Assembly (NCBI RefSeq): GCF_018069625.1
Contig: NZ_CP072941.1
Coordinates: forward strand, 7,626,001 to 7,690,000
Direction: 5' to 3'
Origin: Streptomyces yatensis
Lineage (GTDB): Bacteria; Actinomycetota; Actinomycetes; Streptomycetales; Streptomycetaceae
Length of the DNA stretch: 64,000 bases
How positions within the stretch are numbered: position 1 is the first letter of the stretch; each line of letters starts with the position of its first letter. A model generated the notes under the pieces. It was not told the origin of the DNA, made no database searches, and saw nothing but the letters and a program-made list of their open reading frames with translations. The translations under genes and the position numbers were made by a program. Positions 8,757 through 18,276 of this stretch are shown piece by piece.

Positions 8757-9644
8757 TCAGGTGTCGCACTCCAGCACCGTGCGGCACAGCCCGCAGCGGG
8801 CCCGCACCCGGCCGCGCACCGGGACCCGGATGCGCTGACGGCAGGTCGGGCAGGGGAAGGAGACGCTGAGCGGAGGGCCGCTGTCGAAGGCGTAGTCGCC
8901 TCCGGTGGGGGAGGGGTCGCCGGACTGGGCCGACCGGCGGTCCTTGGCGTAGCGGCGGCGGCCGGTCCAGCCGGCGGCGGCGAGCGGCGGCCGGGCCTGG
9001 TCGTGGCGCGCCAGCTCCAGCCCCTTGGCGTATGCCTCGTACGCCTGCGGAGAGGTGAACCAGGGAGAGGGGTCCTCGTCGAAGAGCAGCGCCCGCTTGG
9101 CCAGTACGTAGCCGAACTCCTCCGGCGTCAGATAGCCCAGTTTCTGGCTGGAAAGCGAGTCCTGGCGGTAGGCGTCGAGCAGCAACCAGCCCGTGCCGAG
9201 ATAGGCGGCGGTGGTGTCGGTGAGGATCTCGTTGTCGCGTGTGCCGGGGAACGACAGATCGAGGCGGTGCAGATACACATGCGTGACCTCATGGGCGAGG
9301 GCCGCGCCGATGTCCCGACGGTGGGTCTTGAAGCGGGAGTTGAGCTCGATGAAGTACTCCGGGCCCGCGGCGAGCTCCACGTTTCCCGCGTGCCGCATCT
9401 CCCGGAAGCTCACGATCATCCGGGCGTCGGGCAGCCGCAGATGCTGCACCATCACCCCGGCCACCCGTTGAACGCCCAGGTAGAGGTCGTCCTGGTCGGA
9501 GAAGGCGACATCGCCGGGGAGCACGCTGAGCCCGAAGGTGTCCACCGTGTCGCGGGACAGCCGGTGGTAGAGCGCGGTGATCGAGGCCCGGACGGTGTCC
9601 AGGTGGGGATAGCCGTGCTCGATGTCGCTGCCCGGTGCCGCCAC
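8757..9644 (-). CDS. HExxH-motif protein with C-terminal zinc ribbon
   Basis: A 295-residue protein of unknown function. Residues around 140 read ALAHEVTHVYLHR, an HExxH zinc-protease motif within a helix. The following NEILTDTTAAYLG segment could supply an acidic third ligand. The C-terminus has two paired cysteines (CPTC, about 20 residues, CGLC), a zinc-ribbon pattern. There is no signal peptide, so it is probably cytoplasmic. It is transcribed away from sprT, sharing a 240-base intergenic region with it. A metallopeptidase role is inferred from the motif only. Confidence 0.7.
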   Translation of the reverse strand: MAAPGSDIEHGYPHLDTVRASITALYHRLSRDTVDTFGLSVLPGDVAFSDQDDLYLGVQRVAGVMVQHLRLPDARMIVSFREMRHAGNVELAAGPEYFIELNSRFKTHRRDIGAALAHEVTHVYLHRLDLSFPGTRDNEILTDTTAAYLGTGWLLLDAYRQDSLSSQKLGYLTPEEFGYVLAKRALLFDEDPSPWFTSPQAYEAYAKGLELARHDQARPPLAAAGWTGRRRYAKDRRSAQSGDPSPTGGDYAFDSGPPLSVSFPCPTCRQRIRVPVRGRVRARCGLCRTVLECDT

Positions 9645-9723
9645 GCCGTCACCCCGTGCCCGTCGCCAGCCGTGCGCCCTGTCTCATCTCAACCTTACGG
9701 TCGTTCGGCGGGGCGGCGGGTAG

Positions 9724-10683
<960 letters not shown>

Positions 10684-10715
10684 CGCCTCCTCAGCCTCGC
10701 CTCCGCCAGGAGCTG

Positions 10716-10746
10716 ACCGGGGTCCGGCCATCGGGCCGGCCCCGGT
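10716..10746 (+). terminator. Terminator after sprT
   Basis: Arms 10716-10729 and 10734-10746 pair over 13 bases with one bulged T and a 4-base loop, 33 bases after the sprT stop. Confidence 0.65.
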
Positions 10747-10789
10747 CGGCTCTGTCGGCTCTGTCGGCTCTGTCGGTGCTGTCGGTTCT
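10745..10789. repeat. Five 9-bp tandem repeats
   Basis: Five successive 9-base units of the type gtcggctct cover 10745-10789. The first three are identical and the last two have changes. They lie between the sprT terminator and the end of the VOC gene, outside either coding region. Confidence 0.8.
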
Positions 10790-10808
10790 CCGAGCTGTGG
10801 CTGTGCCC

Positions 10809-11195
10809 TCAGCTCTGCCCGCTCTGTCCGTAGCAGATGCAGAACGGGTGCCCGGCCGGATCGTTGAAGACCCGGAACCCGGACCGCTCCCCGCCGCTGT
10901 CGTGCAGGAACGTCGCCCCCAGCTCGATCAGCTCCTGCTGCGCCCGCTCCGCGTCCTCGATCGTGTCCACGTCGAAGTCCAGATGGATCTGCTGCGGATG
11001 CGCCGGGTCCGGCCAGCGCGGCGGCTGATGGTCCGGCGCCAGCTGGAAGGCCAGCCGCCGGCCGTCCTCGGCGGCCAGGGTCGCCCACTCGGGATCGCTG
11101 TCGTCCACCCGCCAGCCCAGGATCCGTCCGTAGAAGGCGGCCAGCGCGGCGGGGTCGGGACAGTCGATGACGGTGCACTGAAGCGTCGCGATCAT
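10809..11195 (-). CDS. VOC superfamily (glyoxalase/bleomycin-resistance-like) protein
   Basis: A 128-residue protein beginning MIATLQCTVIDCPDPAALAA, with the FYGRILGWRV segment typical of the vicinal oxygen chelate fold. Later elements are QIHLDFDVDTIEDAE and FRVFNDPAGHPFCI, the second beta-alpha-beta-beta-beta half with the conserved DPaGHpFC end. Members bind a metal and act as isomerases, dioxygenases or drug-binding proteins. No specific substrate can be assigned. It converges on sprT with the hairpin and 9-bp repeats between. Confidence 0.85.
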   Translation of the reverse strand: MIATLQCTVIDCPDPAALAAFYGRILGWRVDDSDPEWATLAAEDGRRLAFQLAPDHQPPRWPDPAHPQQIHLDFDVDTIEDAERAQQELIELGATFLHDSGGERSGFRVFNDPAGHPFCICYGQSGQS

Positions 11196-11224
11196 GCGGA
11201 GACCCTACGGGCTGTCCCACCCGC

Positions 11225-11420
11225 GCGGCAGAGCTTCGCCCCTGGACCCCGGGGCCCGGGGCAGAACCCCGATTCGGGGTCTGGGGCGGAGCCCTGGCTT
11301 AGGGTCTGGGCGGAAGTCCCGATTCGGGGTCTGGGGCGGAGCCCTGGCTCGGGGCCCGGGCACCGCCCCGGCTTGGGGGTCTGGGGCGGAGCCCCAGTTT
11401 CGGGAAGGGGCGGGGAGGGG
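11225..11420. repeat. GGGTCTGGGGCGGAGCCC-type intergenic repeats
   Basis: A 29-base sequence at 11271-11299 recurs exactly at 11321-11349, with a degenerate copy between them and another near 11372-11397. The core ggggtctggggcggagccc can fold on itself. This kind of repeat is frequent in Streptomyces spacers, often near gene ends. From 11421 to 11805 I see no gene and no further clear signal, although long open frames occur because of the high GC. Confidence 0.75.
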
Positions 11421-11805
11421 AACAGCCCGCCGCAGGCGCCAAGACCCACCGGAGACCCCTGCCCCGGAACGGCTCCCTCCGGAGCGGGCCACCGCGAAAG
11501 CCGGCCCGGAAGTGGAACCTCCCCCCGCCCAGGCGACTCCTCCACGGTGGAGACACCGCCTCGGGAGCGGCCCTCCACCATGACCGCCCCGCCCCCTTCC
11601 GGGGCCCCTTCGAGGGCCGGTTCCGAAACCCCCCACAGGGGTCGGGGCGGTCCGGGGCCCGGCCGCGACCGGCCCGGGCACTGCGCCCGGGCACAGGGCG
11701 CCGCGGGGGCTCGGTCCGCCCCCCCCGGCGGCGGCAGACGCAGGCCGAAGCGCCCCGGAGCTGAGGCCCAAGCGCCCCGGAGAGGAACCGAGCCCCGAGA
11801 AAAAG

Positions 11806-11811
11806 TAGTCT
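11806..11811 (+). promoter_or_regulatory. -10 box, probably leaderless promoter of chorismate mutase
   Basis: TAGTCT lies 8 bases before the ATG at 11820, the spacing seen for Streptomyces leaderless transcripts. No -35 match is evident. A gggagg at 11813-11818 would instead serve the second in-frame ATG at 11832 if transcription begins further upstream. Confidence 0.4.
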
Positions 11812-11819
11812 CGGGAGGC

Positions 11820-12173
11820 ATGACGCACAGCATGAGCGACCACACCGCCGGGCAGCCGGCGACGCCGGGCGACCCCGAGGGGATCGACCCGTCCGTCCTC
11901 GACGAGCTGACCAGGTTGCGTGACAGCATCGACAACATCGACGCGGCCGTGGTCCATATGCTCGCCGAGCGCTTCAAATGCACCCAGCAGGTCGGCCACC
12001 TCAAGGCCGCCCACCGGCTCCCCCCGGCCGACCCGGCCCGTGAGGCGCGCCAGATCACCCGGCTGCGGCAGCTCGCCGAGAGCGCCAAGCTCGACCCCGG
12101 CTTCGCCGAGAAGCTGCTCAACTTCATCATCGCCGAGGTCATCCGGCACCACGAGACCATCGCCCGCTCCTGA
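11820..12173 (+). CDS. Chorismate mutase, AroQ type
   Basis: A 117-residue all-helical protein. The core LDELTRLRDSIDNIDAAVVH, then MLAERFKCTQQVGHLKAAH and the C-terminal helix KLLNFIIAEVIRHHE match the AroQ fold. It carries the conserved Arg near the start, the Arg/Lys of helix 1, and the later Lys and Glu. It converts chorismate to prephenate for phenylalanine and tyrosine synthesis in the cytoplasm. No secretion signal is present, unlike the exported AroQ-gamma forms. ATG 11820 or 11832 are both possible starts; I keep the first because of the -10 box just upstream. Confidence 0.9.
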   Translation: MTHSMSDHTAGQPATPGDPEGIDPSVLDELTRLRDSIDNIDAAVVHMLAERFKCTQQVGHLKAAHRLPPADPAREARQITRLRQLAESAKLDPGFAEKLLNFIIAEVIRHHETIARS

Positions 12174-12280
12174 CCCCGGCCCCCAGGGCGCACTCCGGTG
12201 GTGCGCCCGTACGGCCGTCCGCCCCGGGCAACCACTTCCCACCCGTGTGCGGCCCGCCGCACGTAGGGCAGCATGTCCCC

Positions 12281-14857
12281 ATGTCCGTACTGACGCGCGA
12301 GGAAGCGCAGATCCGAGCCCGCCTGATCGAGGTCCACCGCTACACCATCGACCTCGACCTCACCCGCGGGGAGGAGCTCTTCGGCTCCACCACGACCATC
12401 CGCTTCAGCGCGCGCCAGGCGGGCGCGGACACCTTCGCCGAGCTCGCGCCGGCCGCGGTCCACCGTGCCGTACTCGACGGCCGCGAGCTCGACCTCACCG
12501 GCGACATCGCCGAGGCGCTCGCGGACGGCCGGCTTCCGCTCACCGGCCTCACCGAGGGCGAGCACGAGCTGCGCGTCGAGACGGACATGCGCTACTCCCA
12601 CACCGGCGAGGGCATGCACCGCTTCACCGACCCCGCCGACGGCGAGACGTACCTCTACACCATGTGCTGCATGGCGGACGCGAACGACGTCTTCGCCGCG
12701 TTCGACCAGCCCGACCTCAAGGCCGTCTTCGACGTCCGCGTCACCGCCCCGCCCCAGTGGACCGTGCTCGGCAACGGCATCGCCACCCGCGTCGGCGCCC
12801 CCGAGGAGGGCCGCTGGCAGCTCGCGCCCACCCCGCCCATCAGCACCTATCTGATGGCCCTGGCCGCCGGACCGTACCACTCGGTGCGCACCGAGCACGC
12901 CGGGCTGCCCTTCGGGCTGCACGTCCGCCGCTCCCTCGCGCCCTACCTCGAGGCCGACGCCGACGAGCTCTTCGACATCACCCGGCGCTGCTTCGACCGC
13001 TACCACGAGATCTTCGAGGAGCCGTACCCCTTCGACTCCTACGACCAGGCGTTCGTCCCCGAATTCAACAGCGGCGCCATGGAGAACCCGGGCCTGGTCA
13101 CCTTCCGCGACGAATTCGTCTTCCGCTCCGCCGTCACCGACGCCGAGCGCCAGACCCGCGCCATGGTCATCGCCCATGAGATGGCCCATATGTGGTTCGG
13201 CGACCTCGTCACCATGACGTGGTGGGACGACATCTGGCTGAACGAGTCCTTCGCGGAGTACATGGGCTACCAGATCCTCACCGAGACCACCCGCTACACC
13301 GACACCTGGGCCGACTTCGGCGTCCGCCGCAAGAACTGGGGCTACGACGCCGACCAGCGCCCCTCCACCCACCCGGTCGCCCCCGAGCCCGAGCTGGTCC
13401 CCGACACCGCCGCCGCCCGGCTCAACTTCGACGGCATCTCCTACGCCAAGGGCGCCTCCGCGCTGCGCCAGCTCGTCACCTGGCTCGGCGAGAAGACGTT
13501 CCTCGACGGCATCAACGACCACTTCACGAGGCACCGCTTCGGCAACGCCACCCTCGCCGACTTCATCGACTCGCTCGCCCGCGCCTCCGGCCGCGACGTC
13601 CACGCCTGGGCCGACCGCTGGCTGCGCACCACCGGTGTCGACACCCTCGCCCCCGTCGTCACCGCGGGCGGCGGCCGCTGGAGCGCCGAGATCCGCCACC
13701 AGGGCGGCGGCCCGGACGGCGACGCCCCCACGCGCCGCCCGCACCGCATCGCCATCGGCCTCTACGACCACGCGCCCGCCGCCCCGCACCAGCTGGTCCT
13801 GCGCGAACGCGTCGAGGCCGACCTCGACGGCGCCGAGCCCGCCCTCAGCCTCTCCTTCACCGGGCCCCGCCCCGATCTGCTGCTGCTCAACGACGGCGAC
13901 CTCACCTACACCAAGATCCGGCTCGACCCCGGCTCCTGGAAGGCCGTCCACCGCGCCCTGTCCGGCCTCCCCGACGCCGTCAGCCGCGCCGTGGTCTGGA
14001 ACGCCGCCCGCGACATGGTGCGCGACGGCGACCTCCCGCCCGCCGAGTTCCTCGAGGCCGCCCGCGCCCATCTGCCGCACGAGACCGACATAGCGATCGT
14101 CCAGGGCGTCCTGGCCTTCGCCCGCACCCAGATCGCCGACCGCTACCTCCCCGCCGACCGGCGCCCCGCCGCCCTGGCCGCCATCCGCGCCACCTGCCGC
14201 GATCTGCTGCGCCGCACCGAGGACGGCACCGGGGCCGGGCTGCGGCTCGCCGCCGTGCGCACCTTCATCGGCAGCGCCACCGACCCGGCCGAGCTCACCG
14301 ACTGGCTCGACGGCGACAGCGTCCCCGGCGGCCCCGCCCTCGACCCCGAACTGCGCTGGCAGACCCTCGGCCGGCTCGCCGTCCTCGGCGCCGTCGGCCC
14401 CGCCCACATCGACGCCGAACTCGCCCGCGACTCCAGCGCCACCGGCCAGGAGGGCGCCGCCCGCTGCCGGGCCGCCCTGCCCGACGCCGCCGCCAAGGAG
14501 GCAGCGTGGCAGACCCTCTTCGCCCCTGACAGGGACGACCAGGGGACCGAACTCTCCAACTACCTCGTCACCGCGACCCTCGCCGGCTTCTGGCAGCCCG
14601 AGCACCACGACGTCCTGGCCGACTACGTGCCGCGCTACTTCCCGGCCGCCGTCACCCTGGGCACCCGCCGCGGCCCCGCCATCGCCGACACCGTCGCCCG
14701 CTTCGGCTTCCCGAGCACCGTGGACGCCGAAACCCTGCGACGGGGCGAGGAATGCCTCGCGAACCCCGACGCCCTCCCCGCCCTCCGCCGCCGCCTCGCC
14801 GACCAACTCGACGACCTGCGCCGCGCCCTGCACGTACGAGAGAAGCAGAGCGAATAA
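12281..14857 (+). CDS. pepN: Aminopeptidase N (M1 family)
   Basis: An 858-residue zinc aminopeptidase of normal M1 length. GAMENPG, which binds the peptide N-terminus, is at about residue 267. The metal site HEMAH at about 299-303 is followed by Glu in WLNESFAEY near 322. The C-terminal helical (ERAP1-like) domain continues to the end. It removes N-terminal residues from peptides in the cytoplasm. I place the start at ATG 12281 since the N-terminal MSVLTREEAQIRARLIEV is typical. An upstream frame adds 12 unlikely residues. Confidence 0.95.
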   Translation: MSVLTREEAQIRARLIEVHRYTIDLDLTRGEELFGSTTTIRFSARQAGADTFAELAPAAVHRAVLDGRELDLTGDIAEALADGRLPLTGLTEGEHELRVETDMRYSHTGEGMHRFTDPADGETYLYTMCCMADANDVFAAFDQPDLKAVFDVRVTAPPQWTVLGNGIATRVGAPEEGRWQLAPTPPISTYLMALAAGPYHSVRTEHAGLPFGLHVRRSLAPYLEADADELFDITRRCFDRYHEIFEEPYPFDSYDQAFVPEFNSGAMENPGLVTFRDEFVFRSAVTDAERQTRAMVIAHEMAHMWFGDLVTMTWWDDIWLNESFAEYMGYQILTETTRYTDTWADFGVRRKNWGYDADQRPSTHPVAPEPELVPDTAAARLNFDGISYAKGASALRQLVTWLGEKTFLDGINDHFTRHRFGNATLADFIDSLARASGRDVHAWADRWLRTTGVDTLAPVVTAGGGRWSAEIRHQGGGPDGDAPTRRPHRIAIGLYDHAPAAPHQLVLRERVEADLDGAEPALSLSFTGPRPDLLLLNDGDLTYTKIRLDPGSWKAVHRALSGLPDAVSRAVVWNAARDMVRDGDLPPAEFLEAARAHLPHETDIAIVQGVLAFARTQIADRYLPADRRPAALAAIRATCRDLLRRTEDGTGAGLRLAAVRTFIGSATDPAELTDWLDGDSVPGGPALDPELRWQTLGRLAVLGAVGPAHIDAELARDSSATGQEGAARCRAALPDAAAKEAAWQTLFAPDRDDQGTELSNYLVTATLAGFWQPEHHDVLADYVPRYFPAAVTLGTRRGPAIADTVARFGFPSTVDAETLRRGEECLANPDALPALRRRLADQLDDLRRALHVREKQSE

Positions 14858-14922
14858 CCACCCCCGACGCGGCAGCCCCTGCCTCGTCCGGGCCGTGGCA
14901 CGGACGGGGCAGACTGACGGGC

Positions 14923-15156
14923 ATGGATCGAGAAACCCTTGAGCGGACGTTGACAGTCGACGGAGAGAGGTTCGACGTCGCCGAGCGACCCGGCGAACCC
15001 GGGACCTACGACTTCACCTGGGTGACCGGGCCGAACCCCGGATACGGCTTCACCACCCGGGTCCATGGGGCCGACTCCCTCAGCACCCGGCAACTCGAGG
15101 ACTCCGCGCGGGAGTTCCTCGGCCAGGTGGACCCCGACACCGGGTACATCGAGTAG
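14923..15156 (+). CDS. Small conserved hypothetical protein, 77 aa
   Basis: A 77-residue acidic protein starting MDRETLERTLTVDGERFDV, without signal peptide, membrane helix or recognised domain. The pattern of paired beta strands (RFDVAERPGEPGTYDFTWVT) suggests a small beta-rich fold. CAGACT lies 7 bases before the ATG, consistent with a leaderless transcript. It sits between pepN and the iron-linked operon on the same strand. I do not recognise its function. Confidence 0.7.
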   Translation: MDRETLERTLTVDGERFDVAERPGEPGTYDFTWVTGPNPGYGFTTRVHGADSLSTRQLEDSAREFLGQVDPDTGYIE

Positions 15157-15245
15157 CCGGGCGGGCGAATCAATCCGTGTGACCGGGCCGTACCACGTAC
15201 GGGTGCACTTCCCGCCGACCCCGGACCGGACCACGGGTACGCGAA

Positions 15246-15264
15246 GTAGTTTGGGCAACCCTGA
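15246..15264 (+). promoter_or_regulatory. Probable iron box (DmdR/IdeR operator) over a -10 box
   Basis: The 19 bases gtagtttgggcaaccctga match 13 of 19 positions of the DtxR-family iron-box consensus TTAGGTTAGGCTAACCTAA as I recall it. A possible -10 hexamer, TAGTTT, lies within it at 15247-15252. The site is 58 bases before the decarboxylase ATG. Position and match suggest iron-dependent repression of the following two genes. Confidence 0.5.
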
Positions 15265-15321
15265 CCGCCGCCCGACCGCTTCCACCTGCCCGACTCCCAG
15301 ACACCCCCTAGGGGCACACCC

Positions 15322-16734
15322 ATGCCCGTGCCCGCATCCGGAACCGCCCGCCTCCTCGCCGGGGGCCAAGGCGGACCGGGCGTGCTCCGCCCGATGGTCG
15401 ACACCGTCCTCGACGCCCTCGCCCACGGCGCCGCCGACCGCGGCGGGCCACTCCCGGCCGGGGGACCGGCCGCGGTGGACCGGCGGATACGCGGTGCGGC
15501 CCGGCCGCTCATCCCCGACGAAGGGGAGGGGCCCCACCACGCGCTGCGCACCCTCGTCCGCGCCCTCACCCACGGCGCGGCCGACCCCGCGGACCCGCGC
15601 TGCACCGCCCATCTGCACTGCCCGCCGCTCGCCGTGGCCACCGCCGCGGACCTCGCGGTATCCGCGCTCAACCCCTCCCTCGACTCCTGGGACCAGGCCC
15701 CCGCCGCCTGCGCACTGGAGGCGCTGACCTGCCGCGCCCTGGCCGAGCTCGTCCACCCCGACGGCCCCGCCCCCGACGCGCTCGTCACCACCGGCGGCAC
15801 CGAGTCCAACCAGCTCGCACTGCTCCTCGCCCGCGAAGCCGCGGGCGGCATCGGCAGCCCCCTGCGGATCATCTGCGGCGGCAACGCCCACCACAGCATC
15901 CACCGCGCCGCCTGGTTCCTCGGGCTGCCCGCACCCCACACCCTCCCCACCCCCACCGGCGTCCTCGACCCGGCCGCCCTCCACACCGCCCTGGACCGGC
16001 TGCCCGACGCCGACGCCCCCACCCTCGTCGTCGCCACCGCCGGCACCACCGACACCGGAGCCATCGACCCGCTCCCCGACATCGCCGACGTCTGCGACCA
16101 CCACGCCGCCACCCTCCACATCGACGCCGCCTACGGCGCACCCCTCCTCTTCAGCGACACCCTCCACAAACGGCTCCACGGACTCGACCGCGCCCCCACC
16201 GTCGCCCTCGACCTGCACAAACTCGGCTGGCAGCCGGTCGCCGCCGGCCTCCTCGCCGTCCCCGACAGCGCCGCCCTCGCCCCGCTGGCCCACCACGCCG
16301 AGTACCTCAACGCCGACGACGACACCGAAGCGGGAATGCCCGACCTGCTCGGCCGCTCCTTCCGCACCACCCGCCGCCCCGACATCTTCAAGATCGCCGT
16401 CACCCTGCGGGCACTCGGCCGGCGCGGCCTCGGCGACCTCGTCGACCACGTCTGCGCCGCCGCCCAGCACCTCGCCGACCTCATCGAGACCCGCCCCGGA
16501 CTCGAGCTCTACGCCCGCCCCACCATCAGCACCGTCCTCTTCCGCCCCACCGGGGCACCACCCGCCGCCGTCGCCGCGCTGCGCCGCCGCCTCCTCCACC
16601 ACGGCACGGCCGTCCTCGGCCGCGCCGCCACCCCCGAGGGGCTATGGCTCAAGGCCACCGTTCTCAACCCGCACACCCAGCCCGACGATCTGCGCGGGCT
16701 GCTCGAACTCGTGGAAGGCCACACCACCCCATGA
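15322..16734 (+). CDS. PLP-dependent decarboxylase (diamine-forming, DesA/DABA decarboxylase-like)
   Basis: A 470-residue group II PLP decarboxylase. Features are TTGGTESNQLALLLARE, GNAHHSIHRAA (ring-stacking His), HIDAAYGAPLLF (Asp for the pyridine nitrogen) and DLHKLGWQ (Schiff-base Lys). Relatives decarboxylate lysine, ornithine or 2,4-diaminobutyrate. The downstream N-hydroxylase, overlapping by four bases, argues for cadaverine or putrescine feeding a hydroxamate. From memory it is clearly divergent from desferrioxamine DesA at the N-terminus, so I see it as a second enzyme. An iron box lies upstream. Substrate not determined. Confidence 0.85.
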   Translation: MPVPASGTARLLAGGQGGPGVLRPMVDTVLDALAHGAADRGGPLPAGGPAAVDRRIRGAARPLIPDEGEGPHHALRTLVRALTHGAADPADPRCTAHLHCPPLAVATAADLAVSALNPSLDSWDQAPAACALEALTCRALAELVHPDGPAPDALVTTGGTESNQLALLLAREAAGGIGSPLRIICGGNAHHSIHRAAWFLGLPAPHTLPTPTGVLDPAALHTALDRLPDADAPTLVVATAGTTDTGAIDPLPDIADVCDHHAATLHIDAAYGAPLLFSDTLHKRLHGLDRAPTVALDLHKLGWQPVAAGLLAVPDSAALAPLAHHAEYLNADDDTEAGMPDLLGRSFRTTRRPDIFKIAVTLRALGRRGLGDLVDHVCAAAQHLADLIETRPGLELYARPTISTVLFRPTGAPPAAVAALRRRLLHHGTAVLGRAATPEGLWLKATVLNPHTQPDDLRGLLELVEGHTTP

Positions 16735-18239
16735 GCACCGAACAACCCCCCACCCCCGCCGCCGATCCCGCCCCCGCCGCCGGATCCGCCCCCGGCGTCG
16801 ACCGGCCCCTGGACCTGGCCGGTATCGGCATCGGCCCGTTCAACCTCTCCCTCGCCGCCCTCGCCCACGGCGTCCCCGCCCTGCGCACCGCCTTCTACGA
16901 ACAGCGGCCCGCCTTCCACTGGCACCCCGGCCTGCTCATCGACGGCGCCACCATCCAAGTCCCCTTCCTCGCCGACCTGGTCACCCTCGCCGACCCCGGC
17001 AGCCCCTGGACCTTCCTCCAGTACCTCACGGCCCATGAGCGGCTCTTCCCCTTCTACGTCGCCGAGCGCTTCCACATCGAGCGCGCCGAATACGACGCCT
17101 ACTGCCGCTGGGTCAGCGAACAGCTCCCCGGACTCCACTTCGACCACCGCGTCGACGCCGTCCGCTGGGACCACGAATACGAGCTCTTCGAAATCGACTT
17201 CACCCGGCTCGGCGGCCCGGCCGACGACGCCCACGCGCCCCACCCCACCGGGACCGACGAGGACGGCAGGGCCCTCGGCCGCGCCTACGCCCGCAACATC
17301 GTCCTCGGCGTCGGCACCGAACCGTACGTCCCCGAACCCCTGCGCCCCCTCGCCGACGCCCCCAACGTCCCCGTCCTCCACTCCTGCGACTACCTCGAAC
17401 ACCGCGAGCGGCTCCTGGCCACCGGCCACGTCACCGTCGTCGGCTCCGGCCAGTCCGGCGCCGAAGTCTTCCTCGACCTGCTGCGCAACCGGCCGCTGGG
17501 CGCCGAAGGGCTCCACTGGATGGCCCGCACCCCCGCCTTCGCGCCCATGGAATACAGCAAACTCGGCCTGGAGCAGTTCAGCCCCGACTACACCCGCTAC
17601 TTCCACACCCTCCCCGAACCCGTCCGCGACCAGCTGCTGCCCCGCCAGTGGCAGCTCTACAAGGGCATCGCCCACGAGACCCTCGACGCCATCCACCACG
17701 AGCTCTACCGCCGCGCCCTGCACGCCGACGGCTGGCCCGGCGTCGTCCTCACCCCCGGCGTCACCGTCCGCACCGCCGGCCGTATCGCCGCCGCCCGCCT
17801 CGAACTCCACCTGGAACACACCGAGCAGGGCACCCGCGCCCGCCACACCACCGAGGCCGTCGTCCTCGCCACCGGCTACCGCGAGCGCCGCGTCGACACC
17901 CTGCTCGCCGCCCTCGACCCCTACGTCCGCCGGGACGCCTCCGAGCGCCCCCGCGTCGACGCCGACCACCGCCTCGTCCTCGACCCCATGATCAAGGGCT
18001 CGGTCTACGTCCAGAACGCCGAGCGCCACACCCATGGCGTCGGCACCCCCGACCTCGGCCTCGCCGCCTGGCGCTCCGCCGTCATCCTCAACTCGCTGCT
18101 CGCGGAACCCGCCTATCGGCTGCCGTCCCGCACCGCGTTCACCGCCTTCGGCCTCCAGCCGTCGGGGCGGTGCGGCACCGTCATCGGCGGCCCGCACCTC
18201 CCCGACCAGCGCGCCCCCCTCGCCCCCACGCGCACCTGA
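16731..18239 (+). CDS. Flavin-dependent amine N-monooxygenase (lysine/ornithine N-hydroxylase family)
   Basis: A 502-residue enzyme of the SidA/IucD/PvdA/DesB family. The FAD site is GIGIGPFNLSLAALA near residue 35, the NADPH site VVGSGQSGAEVFLDLL is near 240, and the ATGY motif (VVLATGYRERRV) is near 385. A Pro/Ala-rich tail of about 25 residues precedes the core. It would hydroxylate the primary amine of a diamine made by the partner decarboxylase, using NADPH and O2. The start overlaps that gene (ATGA). No acyltransferase or siderophore synthetase follows; the next gene is a nucleotidase on the other strand. Confidence 0.88.
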   Translation: MSTEQPPTPAADPAPAAGSAPGVDRPLDLAGIGIGPFNLSLAALAHGVPALRTAFYEQRPAFHWHPGLLIDGATIQVPFLADLVTLADPGSPWTFLQYLTAHERLFPFYVAERFHIERAEYDAYCRWVSEQLPGLHFDHRVDAVRWDHEYELFEIDFTRLGGPADDAHAPHPTGTDEDGRALGRAYARNIVLGVGTEPYVPEPLRPLADAPNVPVLHSCDYLEHRERLLATGHVTVVGSGQSGAEVFLDLLRNRPLGAEGLHWMARTPAFAPMEYSKLGLEQFSPDYTRYFHTLPEPVRDQLLPRQWQLYKGIAHETLDAIHHELYRRALHADGWPGVVLTPGVTVRTAGRIAAARLELHLEHTEQGTRARHTTEAVVLATGYRERRVDTLLAALDPYVRRDASERPRVDADHRLVLDPMIKGSVYVQNAERHTHGVGTPDLGLAAWRSAVILNSLLAEPAYRLPSRTAFTAFGLQPSGRCGTVIGGPHLPDQRAPLAPTRT

Positions 18240-18276
18240 CCGCGCAGGGGACACGCCTCGTCCCGCACGAAGCGCA

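Noticed and set aside
11194..11819. Open frames in both directions through the repeat-rich spacer
   Set aside because: Composition is Gly/Pro/Arg-rich from the intergenic repeats, with no conserved motif and no start signal.
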